From Chloroflexota bacterium (GTDB lineage: Bacteria; Chloroflexota; Anaerolineae; Anaerolineales; VGOW01), in NCBI GenBank assembly GCA_016215145.1, contig JACRLA010000015.1, forward strand, positions 1 through 9,506: 9,506 bases of DNA. Direction: 5' to 3'. Under the pieces are notes generated by a model that saw nothing but the letters and a program-made list of their open reading frames with translations, did not search any database and had not been told where the DNA came from. Shown piece after piece: positions 4,589 through 9,506 of the stretch (positions are counted from its first letter, which is position 1; each line of letters begins with the position of its first letter). Made by a program: the position numbers and the translations under genes.

Positions 4589-6168
4589 GCGTTACTGCGT
4601 CGGCGCGACCACCACATGGCGACCCCGCCAAGGATCACCAAGAACGGCGGCAACAAGCACGACAAGATAAAGACAATCGTCTGATCGCGGATCGAGAAAA
4701 TGTTGAGCGTGCGAAGGGTGTTTGCCTTCGGCGTCAAGGCGATCAATGAATCGTTGCCCGAAGCCCATTTGATCGAATTGATCAGGATCGTGCCGTTAAT
4801 CGTTTGACGATCAAATTGATTGACCGCAAAATCGCCACTGCCAAACACCACCACCCGACCTTTGGTGCTGCTGTTTTCGGCGGTCGCGGCAACCACTAGC
4901 TCGCCTATTGCGTCCACCGCATCAGGTTGAGGGCTGCCGGCATTGATCGAATCGAAATCTGTTTCACCCCATGCCACCGAGCTGGTCTGCACGAGCGCCG
5001 ACGGTATAACGTTGGCGGGCGCCGTGCTGGAATCGGCGATGGCGAAACTGCGCGTTGAGGGATAGAACGAGGCGATATTTTTCAGCTCATTCATGATGGG
5101 AGTTGACGCGCCGTATTTCGTCGAGATAGGCGCCAACGGTCCCAGTTGAGGAACATATTGAGACGGATCCACCACCACATCATTGCGCGGCGTTACACCC
5201 CACGATTTCGCCAGATAGTCGGCGAGCAAATCCGGCTCGCCTTTCTTCACGCCCATCAACGTGGAAGGGCGAAGCACAAAGACCGCTTTGCCGCCGCCCG
5301 CCAAGTATTTCGCAATCACATCCACTTCACCTTGCGTGTAAGGAGTCGTGGGTCCGGCGATCACAATCGCCGAGGCATCCGACGGGATCGTTGCGGTGAT
5401 GGCTTTCAACGGTTGAATCTTGTAGTTCACGCTCTGCAACGACGTGCGGATATTCATCAACCCCAACTCCGAGCCGTCTTCAATATCACGCTCGCCATGC
5501 CCACCTATGAAATACACAATGCGTATCGTCGGGTTGTTGAGGCGGATGATGGCATTCGTGATCGACTGCTCATCGGCGAAGTCCACCGCTTCGCGTTGCT
5601 TGCCGCGCTCGATATAAAGTGTCGCATCGCGCGTCACGTTATATTCCTGCGCCAGAGTCGGTTTCAGTTGCGGATCAATGAACTCGTAAGAGAACTTGCC
5701 GCCGCTGTTCTCGCTAAAATTCTTCAGCAGTTTATCCGTGCTCTCTTGATTAAAAGCAGACTGCGAGGTGTAGAAGCCGACTGCCTTCACCGGCTCTTTG
5801 AGTTCGGTCAACGTTTTGAGCGTTTCAGGCGCGAGTGTGTTCTCTTTGTTTTCGGTTAAGTCCCAGCGTTTCTTGAAACGATCTTGATAGAAGATGTAGT
5901 TGATCAAGCCCACCACGATCAAGAACACCAGAGTCAACGCCAAAGCCTCCGCGCCATATTTTGCCTGACGCGATTTGAGGGCGACGGTGATCAGATCGAT
6001 CTCTAACCACGCCGCCAGCGCCAACCCGATCAACCCCGCGGCGAGTGTCGCCTTAACGGTTGTGTCGAAATCACGGTTGATGAACCAGTAAAAAAGTGAA
6101 AAGACGAGCGCAACAATGCCCAAGAGCAATGCGCTCAACCCATATAGATGCTTGCCTTTAATTTCCAT
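4585..6168 (-). CDS. GldG-like ABC transporter auxiliary membrane protein (ABC_transp_aux family)
   Basis: The protein has 527 residues from ATG 6168. Three hydrophobic segments lie near the N-terminus (about 9-30, 41-56, 74-94). They are followed by KRWDLTENKENTLAPETLKTL (100-120), the GldG hallmark that starts the large outside domain. Further landmarks are the FIGGHGERD motif (220-228), AIVIAGPTTPYTQGEVDVI (267-285) and VVVFGSGDFAVNQ (439-451). A final membrane helix (about 496-518) ends in a basic WWSRRRSNA tail. In gliding Bacteroidetes GldG works with GldA and GldF; outside that group such proteins accompany ABC-2 exporters of unknown substrate. The GTG at 6177 was rejected because GGAGGT lies 7 bases before ATG 6168, which shares TGATG with the permease stop. 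The gene sits mid-operon and overlaps both neighbours. Confidence 0.92.
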   Translation of the reverse strand: MEIKGKHLYGLSALLLGIVALVFSLFYWFINRDFDTTVKATLAAGLIGLALAAWLEIDLITVALKSRQAKYGAEALALTLVFLIVVGLINYIFYQDRFKKRWDLTENKENTLAPETLKTLTELKEPVKAVGFYTSQSAFNQESTDKLLKNFSENSGGKFSYEFIDPQLKPTLAQEYNVTRDATLYIERGKQREAVDFADEQSITNAIIRLNNPTIRIVYFIGGHGERDIEDGSELGLMNIRTSLQSVNYKIQPLKAITATIPSDASAIVIAGPTTPYTQGEVDVIAKYLAGGGKAVFVLRPSTLMGVKKGEPDLLADYLAKSWGVTPRNDVVVDPSQYVPQLGPLAPISTKYGASTPIMNELKNIASFYPSTRSFAIADSSTAPANVIPSALVQTSSVAWGETDFDSINAGSPQPDAVDAIGELVVAATAENSSTKGRVVVFGSGDFAVNQFDRQTINGTILINSIKWASGNDSLIALTPKANTLRTLNIFSIRDQTIVFILSCLLPPFLVILGGVAMWWSRRRSNA

Positions 6169-6911
6169 CAGCGCCACCTCCGCGCTTCTACGACTCGCGT
6201 CGCCAAGAACAACGTAATAGCGATCACGCTCACAAAATAAACAATATCGGTTGTATCAATGATCCCGCGATTGAACGTGTTCGAGAAATGACCGGCAAAA
6301 TCAATATACTCGGTCACAGTTGCGATCACTTGATTGCCGCCGAACAACACCCGAACCACCTGCCCCGCAAAACCGATGATCCAAATCGTCAGCACAAAGG
6401 CATAACCAATTGCCACCGAAGCGATCAAGTTCCCCGTCACCGATGACGCAAAGACGCCTATCGCCAAGATCGCGCCGATCAACAATGCCAAGCCCAACAG
6501 TCCGGCATACACCACGCCCGTATCCGGATTGCCGTACGCATATAAGATGACCGCATAGATCGTGGTCGTTGCCAGCAGACATAAACCGAACAACCACGCG
6601 CCCAACCATTTCCCTACAACCAATTCCCACTCTTGCAGTGGCGCGGTCAACAACAACTCCAACGTACCTTTGCTCTGCTCATCGGCTAACAAGCGCATGG
6701 TCAACACCGGCGCAAAGAAAAGCAACAGCGTCGTCAAAGGTCCAAAGACAAAACTGATCGAGGGCGAGCCGCCTTGCTGTGCCACGTTGTTCACGTTAGC
6801 CACAAAAAGCAAACCCAAGATAGAAAGGAATAACACCGCCACCGCGTAAGCGATCGGCGAAACAAAGTAATGCACAAACTCGCGTTTAGCGATTGTCCAA
6901 GTGTTACGCAT
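6168..6911 (-). CDS. ABC-2 type permease (GldF-like)
   Basis: The protein has 247 residues with six hydrophobic segments at about 20-40, 58-76, 104-126, 134-156, 162-186 and 222-240. The stretch TMRLLADEQSKGTLELLLTAP (71-91), then EWELVVGKWLGA (94-105), is the usual cytoplasmic coupling-helix region of ABC-2 permeases and follows the second membrane segment, as in GldF/NatB-type proteins. It should form the membrane channel partner of the ATPase encoded just upstream, whose 3' end it overlaps by 8 bases. Its stop overlaps the next start (TGATG). The cargo cannot be inferred from sequence. The ATG at 6911 fits the family start (MRNTWTIAKREFVHYF). Confidence 0.92.
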   Translation of the reverse strand: MRNTWTIAKREFVHYFVSPIAYAVAVLFLSILGLLFVANVNNVAQQGGSPSISFVFGPLTTLLLFFAPVLTMRLLADEQSKGTLELLLTAPLQEWELVVGKWLGAWLFGLCLLATTTIYAVILYAYGNPDTGVVYAGLLGLALLIGAILAIGVFASSVTGNLIASVAIGYAFVLTIWIIGFAGQVVRVLFGGNQVIATVTEYIDFAGHFSNTFNRGIIDTTDIVYFVSVIAITLFLATRVVEARRWR

Positions 6912-7845
6912 TTTGCGCCTCCTCCTCTTCCGCTTCTTCGCGCACCAACTGCAAATAAATCTCTTCGAGGCTCATGCCCATCGCTTTCAACTCCATCAAA
7001 TTCCAACCGCCGTTCACCACCGCTTTGGCGATCTCCGGTCGGATGTTGCCACCCGGCGCGGCGTCAATTTCATATTCACCATCTTTGATAGGATGGACTG
7101 CGGTGACTCCCGGAACTTTGTTCAATGCTTCCGTTAAACCGGCGCCATCGCCCATCACCTTAACACCCACGCGGTCGCCGCCACTCAGTCGGGCGCGCAG
7201 CCGGTCCGGCGTATCCTCTGCCAGAATCTTTCCCTTGTTAATGATCAACACGCGATTGCAGATCGCTTGCGCTTCCGACAAGATGTGTGTCGAAAGCATC
7301 ACCGTGCGCTCACCGCCGAGCTCGCGGATCAGCTCGCGCACATCTCTAACTTGCGCCGGATCAAGACCAATAGTTGGCTCATCCAAAATCAACACTTCCG
7401 GTTTGTGCAACAACGCTTGCGCCAACCCCACGCGCTGACGCATACCTTTGGAGAGATTGCTGATGAGCGAATCGGCGCGGTCAGTCATATGCACGGATTC
7501 CATCACCTCTTCGATTCGATCATCCCGATTCGGAAGTTGGCGTAGTTCGCCCATAAAATCGAGATACTGCCAGACCGACATCTCGGTATAAAGCGGCACG
7601 GTCTCCGGCAAATAACCGATGCGCTTGCGCGCCTCGAGCGAATCGGTGAACACATCGCGACCCGCCACAATTGCTTTGCCCTCTGAAGCCGGCATATAAC
7701 CGGTGAGGATTCGCATGGTGGTGGTTTTGCCCGCGCCGTTGGGACCAAGGAAACCGACGATCTCACCTTTGTCCGCGTGGAACGTCAGGTGGTCAATGGC
7801 AAGGCGAGAGCCATAACGTTTAGTGAGTCCTTCGACTTGAATCAT
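6904..7845 (-). CDS. ABC transporter ATP-binding protein (GldA-like)
   Basis: The protein has 313 residues from ATG 7845. It shows Walker A GPNGAGKT (34-41), a Q-loop region reading GYLPE (77-81) with Glu where many ABC proteins have Gln, signature LSKGMRQR (131-138), Walker B VLILDEP (151-157) and the switch histidine in STHILSEAQ (near 187). A C-terminal domain of about 90 residues (DUF4162-like) ends in an acidic EEAEEEEAQNA tail. It would power the adjacent permease. An in-frame extension up to 7914 (23 extra residues) is rejected because AAAGGAC lies just before ATG 7845, family homology starts at MIQVEGLTKRYG, and the extension overlaps the leader hairpin. It is the first gene of the four-gene operon and is presumably transcribed from the promoter at 7984-8013. 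Confidence 0.95.
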   Translation of the reverse strand: MIQVEGLTKRYGSRLAIDHLTFHADKGEIVGFLGPNGAGKTTTMRILTGYMPASEGKAIVAGRDVFTDSLEARKRIGYLPETVPLYTEMSVWQYLDFMGELRQLPNRDDRIEEVMESVHMTDRADSLISNLSKGMRQRVGLAQALLHKPEVLILDEPTIGLDPAQVRDVRELIRELGGERTVMLSTHILSEAQAICNRVLIINKGKILAEDTPDRLRARLSGGDRVGVKVMGDGAGLTEALNKVPGVTAVHPIKDGEYEIDAAPGGNIRPEIAKAVVNGGWNLMELKAMGMSLEEIYLQLVREEAEEEEAQNA

Positions 7846-7889
7846 GTTGTCCTTTTTAAAATTATCTGTGAGATTCTTTTTGACATAGC

Positions 7890-7927
7890 ACGCGCACACC
7901 GCTATCGCTTTCATGCCGTGTGCGCGT
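7890..7927 (-). other. Stem-loop in the leader of the ABC operon
   Basis: ACGCGCACAC (7890-7899) pairs perfectly with GTGTGCGCGT (7918-7927) around an 18-base loop. If transcription starts near 7977 this 10-bp GC-rich stem lies in the 5' untranslated RNA, about 45 bases before the ABC ATPase start. It could be a leader regulatory structure or a DNA operator. Confidence 0.65.
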
Positions 7928-7950
7928 CATTTGCCACGTATCAGAGAAAA

Positions 7951-7968
7951 AGCCGCCTCACGACGGCT
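7951..7968 (-). terminator. Terminator-like hairpin, possibly an attenuator of the ABC operon
   Basis: On the - strand AGCCG pairs with CGGCT around an 8-base loop and runs straight into five T (7951-7947). Flanking CAGAG and CTCTG could add an outer helix. It lies downstream of the likely promoter at 7984-8013 and upstream of the coding region, so it may terminate within the leader. It could also simply end leftward transcription from the FHA regulator gene. The stem is short, so strength is uncertain. Confidence 0.5.
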
Positions 7969-7983
7969 CGCACTCTGTGAAAC

Positions 7984-8013
7984 AATATACAACATACGAA
8001 ACAACTAAGTCAA
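7984..8013 (-). promoter_or_regulatory. Sigma-A type promoter for the ABC operon
   Basis: On the - strand TTGACT (8013-8008) and TATATT (7989-7984) are separated by 18 bases; each hexamer matches the consensus at 5 of 6 positions. The expected start, near 7977, would give a leader of about 130 bases before ATG 7845. Confidence 0.6.
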
Positions 8014-8048
8014 GTTATTCTTAGCGTGGGTTAATGTGCGTGATCCAG

Positions 8049-8090
8049 ACACCGAGTGTCTTTGAGACACTCGGTGTCTCGGCTTTTTAT
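8049..8090. repeat. 42-bp palindromic direct repeat, copy 1
   Basis: Identical to 8103-8144. The unit holds ACACCGAGTGTCT facing AGACACTCGGTGT around TTG. Each arm is itself a small palindrome of the form ACAC-CGA-GTGT or GACAC-TCG-GTGTC. It ends with TCGGCTTTTTAT, so on the + strand it resembles an intrinsic terminator with a short gap before the T tract. It begins 36 bases upstream of the -35 box at 8008-8013, so an operator role for the ABC promoter is also possible. Confidence 0.9.
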
Positions 8091-8102
8091 GAGGTCTTCC
8101 AA

Positions 8103-8144
8103 ACACCGAGTGTCTTTGAGACACTCGGTGTCTCGGCTTTTTAT
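8103..8144. repeat. 42-bp palindromic direct repeat, copy 2, overlapping the end of the FHA regulator gene
   Basis: A perfect copy of 8049-8090 after a 12-base spacer. Its last four bases include the TAA stop (8143-8141) and part of the last codon of the regulator gene, so the repeat reaches exactly into the coding end. That suggests either a duplicated 3' end or insertion of a repeat unit that supplies the stop codon. Confidence 0.9.
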
Positions 8145-8791
8145 TGACTCGGATTATCGAGCCGGAAGCCATGCCCACGCACCGTGACGATATATTGATG
8201 GTCGGCGTCCGATTCAGAGAGGCGGTCACGCAAACGGCGAACCAAAGCGTCAATGGATTGTTCCGAGACTCCGTCAATCTGCGCTTCGGGCCAGACAGAT
8301 TTGATCACATCTTCGCGCGTACAAATTTCACCGTTACGCGCATACAACAATTCCAACAAACGATATTGCGGCAACGAAAATGGCGGATCGATCTCGTGTC
8401 CATGCACCCACACGCGGCGCGACAACACATCCAACTTGAGCCGCCCGCCTTTTGGCAATGACAGCGAGAGAGGTAGCGTCGCTTCGGAAGCGATGAAAAC
8501 TAATTTCGCCGCCGTCGCAATGGCGATCACATCGCTGTCTTGCTGTTCATGTTTTTCTTGAACCGCTTGACCATTGACGTGAACACCGTTCTTGGAAGTA
8601 TCCACCAACAACCACTTGTCTGTTTCGCGCACGATCTTGGCGTGATGGCGCGAGACGGTCTTATCGTCAATCATCACGTCACAATCTGCGCCGCGTCCGA
8701 TGATCAGTTCGTCTTTACTCAGCGACCAACGCTGTCCGCTCTGCGAACCGGTTTGGGCGACGAGGATAGGTGTATCTTTCGGTTGAGTCAT
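8141..8791 (-). CDS. FHA domain - OmpR/PhoB-type winged-helix transcriptional regulator
   Basis: The protein has 216 residues. Residues 8-100 form an FHA phosphothreonine-binding domain with the expected residues: LIIGRG (29-34, Gly32/Arg33), VSRHH (46-50, Ser47/Arg48/His49), then DTSKNGVHVNG (64-74, Asn68 and Asn73). Residues 117-213 form an OmpR/PhoB-type winged helix: LDVLSRRVWVHGHEI, FSLPQYRLLELLYARNGEI, then SIDALVRRLRDRLSE and a wing ending VRGHGFRL. There is no receiver domain, so activity is probably set by FHA binding to a phosphothreonine, as in EmbR, but with the domains in the opposite order. The divergent Ser/Thr kinase gene starts 274 bases away and is the obvious candidate partner. 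ATG 8791 has GGAG 7 bases upstream. The stop lies within a 42-bp repeat. Confidence 0.93.
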   Translation of the reverse strand: MTQPKDTPILVAQTGSQSGQRWSLSKDELIIGRGADCDVMIDDKTVSRHHAKIVRETDKWLLVDTSKNGVHVNGQAVQEKHEQQDSDVIAIATAAKLVFIASEATLPLSLSLPKGGRLKLDVLSRRVWVHGHEIDPPFSLPQYRLLELLYARNGEICTREDVIKSVWPEAQIDGVSEQSIDALVRRLRDRLSESDADHQYIVTVRGHGFRLDNPSQ

Positions 8792-8811
8792 TATGAATCT
8801 CCGTCAACAGG

Positions 8812-8819
8812 AGTATAAT
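8812..8819. promoter_or_regulatory. Overlapping divergent -10-like hexamers
   Basis: AGTATAAT reads TATACT leftward (8817-8812, toward the FHA regulator) and TATAAT rightward (8814-8819, toward the kinase). Neither has a convincing -35 at 16-18 bases. For the leftward reading, the -35 position falls inside the palindromic element at 8825-8857, consistent with an operator or activator site. Confidence 0.3.
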
Positions 8820-8824
8820 TCGTA

Positions 8825-8857
8825 AAGTGACAGTCACTTTTAAAGTGACTGTCACTT
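8825..8857. promoter_or_regulatory. Twin palindromic operator-like element in the regulator-kinase divergent region
   Basis: AAGTGACAGTCACTT (8825-8839) and AAGTGACTGTCACTT (8843-8857) are each palindromes around one central base, separated by TTA, and they are reverse complements of each other. Their centres are 18 bp apart, so two dimers could bind on nearly the same face of the helix. It lies 34 bases before the FHA regulator start, over the expected -35 region. It could instead form one 15-bp hairpin in RNA. Candidate ligands are the neighbouring winged-helix protein or another regulator. Confidence 0.7.
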
Positions 8858-8862
8858 GTTGC

Positions 8863-9019
8863 GAGAGTTGCTCTGAGATTTCGGAAAGCGATCTCACGCC
8901 GGAGCCATAACTCTCATCCGCTTTCCACAGTCTAAAGAAACACATTTAAATAATTTTTCGTTATGTCGTATGCCCGTCGTACGGGCATAGCACCTTGCAC
9001 GCGCAAAATGCCCGCAAGG
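8863..9019. other. Intergenic region rich in inverted repeats before the kinase gene
   Basis: Four separate pairs can be seen: GAGAGTT (8863-8869) with AACTCTC (8909-8915); GGAAAGCG (8883-8890) with CGCTTTCC (8919-8926); TATGCCCGT (8969-8977) with ACGGGCATA (8981-8989); and CCTTGC (8993-8998) with GCAAGG (9014-9019). No gene is evident here. If transcribed with the kinase they would make a structured leader; no T tract follows a stem on the + strand. Confidence 0.5.
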
Positions 9020-9054
9020 AGCTAAACTACGTTTAACGAAATCGAGTCTTGCAC

Positions 9055-9065
9055 GGAGTCACTCC
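9055..9065 (+). promoter_or_regulatory. Ribosome binding site of the kinase gene within a small hairpin
   Basis: GGAG (9055-9058) is correctly spaced, 7 bases before ATG 9066, which fixes the start. The bases right after it, CTCC (9062-9065), are its exact complement with a 3-base loop, so the site could be masked in the RNA. The stem is only 4 bp, so any effect would be weak. Confidence 0.5.
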
Positions 9066-9506
9066 ATGACCTTTCGCGTCGGCGATCTGCTGCGTGATCG
9101 CTATCGCATTCGAGAGTCCGTTGCGCAAGGCGGCATGGGATCGATCTATCTCGCCGACGACGAGCGTTTACAAGGTCGTCAGTGCGCGATCAAAGAAGTC
9201 ATCGGCGATCCCAACTCATCGCCCGAAGCGCAACAACAAGCCCGCGAGCAATTTTACCGCGAGGCATCTGTCCTCGCGCGTCTCGATCATCCCAGCCTGC
9301 CCAAAGTCTCCGACTTCTTTTCGTCCGAAGACGATGACCGCGACTTCTTGGTGATGGATTTTGTGCCGGGGCAAGACCTGTCACAAGTGATCAACCAAGC
9401 CCGCGAGGAAGGGCACTTCCTCGCCGAAGCGCGCGTGCTAGATTGGGCGCGGCAATTAATTGACGCGCTGATCTATTTACATTCGCAAGAGCCGCCCGTC
9501 TTGCAT
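9066..9506 (+). CDS. Hanks-type Ser/Thr protein kinase, N-terminal part, cut by the window end
   Basis: 147 residues are present. Visible kinase elements are DRYRIRESVAQGGMGSIYLA (11-30, Gly-rich ATP loop), CAIKEV with the catalytic Lys43, FYREASVLARLDHPSLPKV with the helix-C Glu66, the hinge region FLVMDFVPG (94-102), and QLIDALIYLHSQEPPVLH. The last leads straight into the catalytic HRD loop; the window stops at its His. The activation loop and any C-terminal sensor or membrane segment are therefore outside. Such PknB-type kinases phosphorylate Ser/Thr on many targets, often FHA proteins. The gene is divergent from an FHA-winged-helix regulator, which suggests a signalling pair. Start ATG 9066 has GGAG at 7 bases. 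Confidence 0.95.
   Translation, partial: MTFRVGDLLRDRYRIRESVAQGGMGSIYLADDERLQGRQCAIKEVIGDPNSSPEAQQQAREQFYREASVLARLDHPSLPKVSDFFSSEDDDRDFLVMDFVPGQDLSQVINQAREEGHFLAEARVLDWARQLIDALIYLHSQEPPVLH

Noticed and set aside
5146..5859. Long + strand open frame (237 codons) opposite the GldG-like gene
   Set aside because: Arg/His-rich shadow of the GldG-like coding frame, with no family pattern.
7879..7906. TTGACA followed 17 bases later by TATCGC on the + strand, as a promoter for a rightward small RNA
   Set aside because: The -10 matches only half the consensus and no gene or conserved RNA is recognisable; kept only as a possibility linked to the 42-bp repeats.
7846..7914. 23-residue N-terminal extension of the ABC ATPase
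   Set aside because: It overlaps the leader stem-loop, lacks a ribosome site, and the family starts at MIQVEGLTKRYG with AAAGGAC upstream.
8049..8144. CRISPR array
   Set aside because: Only two units with a 12-base spacer, strongly palindromic units, and no cas genes nearby.
8005..8277. - strand frame with a repeated KKPRHRVSQRHSV peptide
   Set aside because: The peptide repeat only reflects the 42-bp DNA repeats read out of frame, overlapping the end of the FHA regulator gene.

Overview
The window looks like chromosomal DNA of a bacterium, most likely a member of the Chloroflexota (Anaerolineae-like). That placement is an inference. It rests on a primary sigma factor with a Lys/Arg-rich N-terminal tail, an FHA-wHTH regulator beside a Hanks-type Ser/Thr kinase, a Gld-like ABC cassette ending in a DUF4340 protein, and a cluster of small toxin-antitoxin genes. 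No rRNA, tRNA, transposase or CRISPR array was found.

Left part (1-2284, all + strand). The window opens in the last 41 codons of a TrkA_C (RCK_C) domain protein, closed by an amber codon. The same frame then continues for 21 more codons of convincing TrkA_C sequence. Next comes a tight four-gene run of toxin-antitoxin type: a BrnT-family toxin, an overlapping ribbon-helix-helix antitoxin, a HigA-family antitoxin without HigB, and a VapB-like small protein without a PIN toxin. After about 255 non-coding bases with two palindromes comes a membrane-anchored protein of unknown function, whose transmembrane helix holds a perfect in-frame 24-bp tandem duplication.

Middle part (2300-8140, all - strand). 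The primary sigma factor gene (rpoD/sigA) ends at a strong intrinsic terminator. Upstream of it, transcribed the same way and ending at its own terminator, is a four-gene overlapping operon: ABC ATPase, ABC-2 permease (GldF-like), GldG-like auxiliary membrane protein, and a DUF4340 protein. It resembles the GldA/F/G exporter type; its substrate is unknown. The operon appears to have a sigma-A promoter (TTGACT-18-TATATT) whose leader contains a terminator-like hairpin and a second, 10-bp stem. This would fit attenuation control.

Right part (8049-9506). Two perfect 42-bp repeats containing nested palindromes lie between the ABC promoter and an FHA-winged-helix regulator gene (- strand). The second repeat includes the stop codon of that gene. 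The regulator is divergent from a Ser/Thr protein kinase gene (+ strand) cut by the window end at the His of its HRD motif. The shared upstream region carries a twin palindromic operator-like element (AAGTGAC-N-GTCACTT twice) and several further inverted repeats. The likely logic, by analogy with PknH-EmbR, is that the kinase phosphorylates a protein sensed by the FHA domain, and the winged helix then acts on nearby palindromic sites, possibly including the ABC operon promoter.
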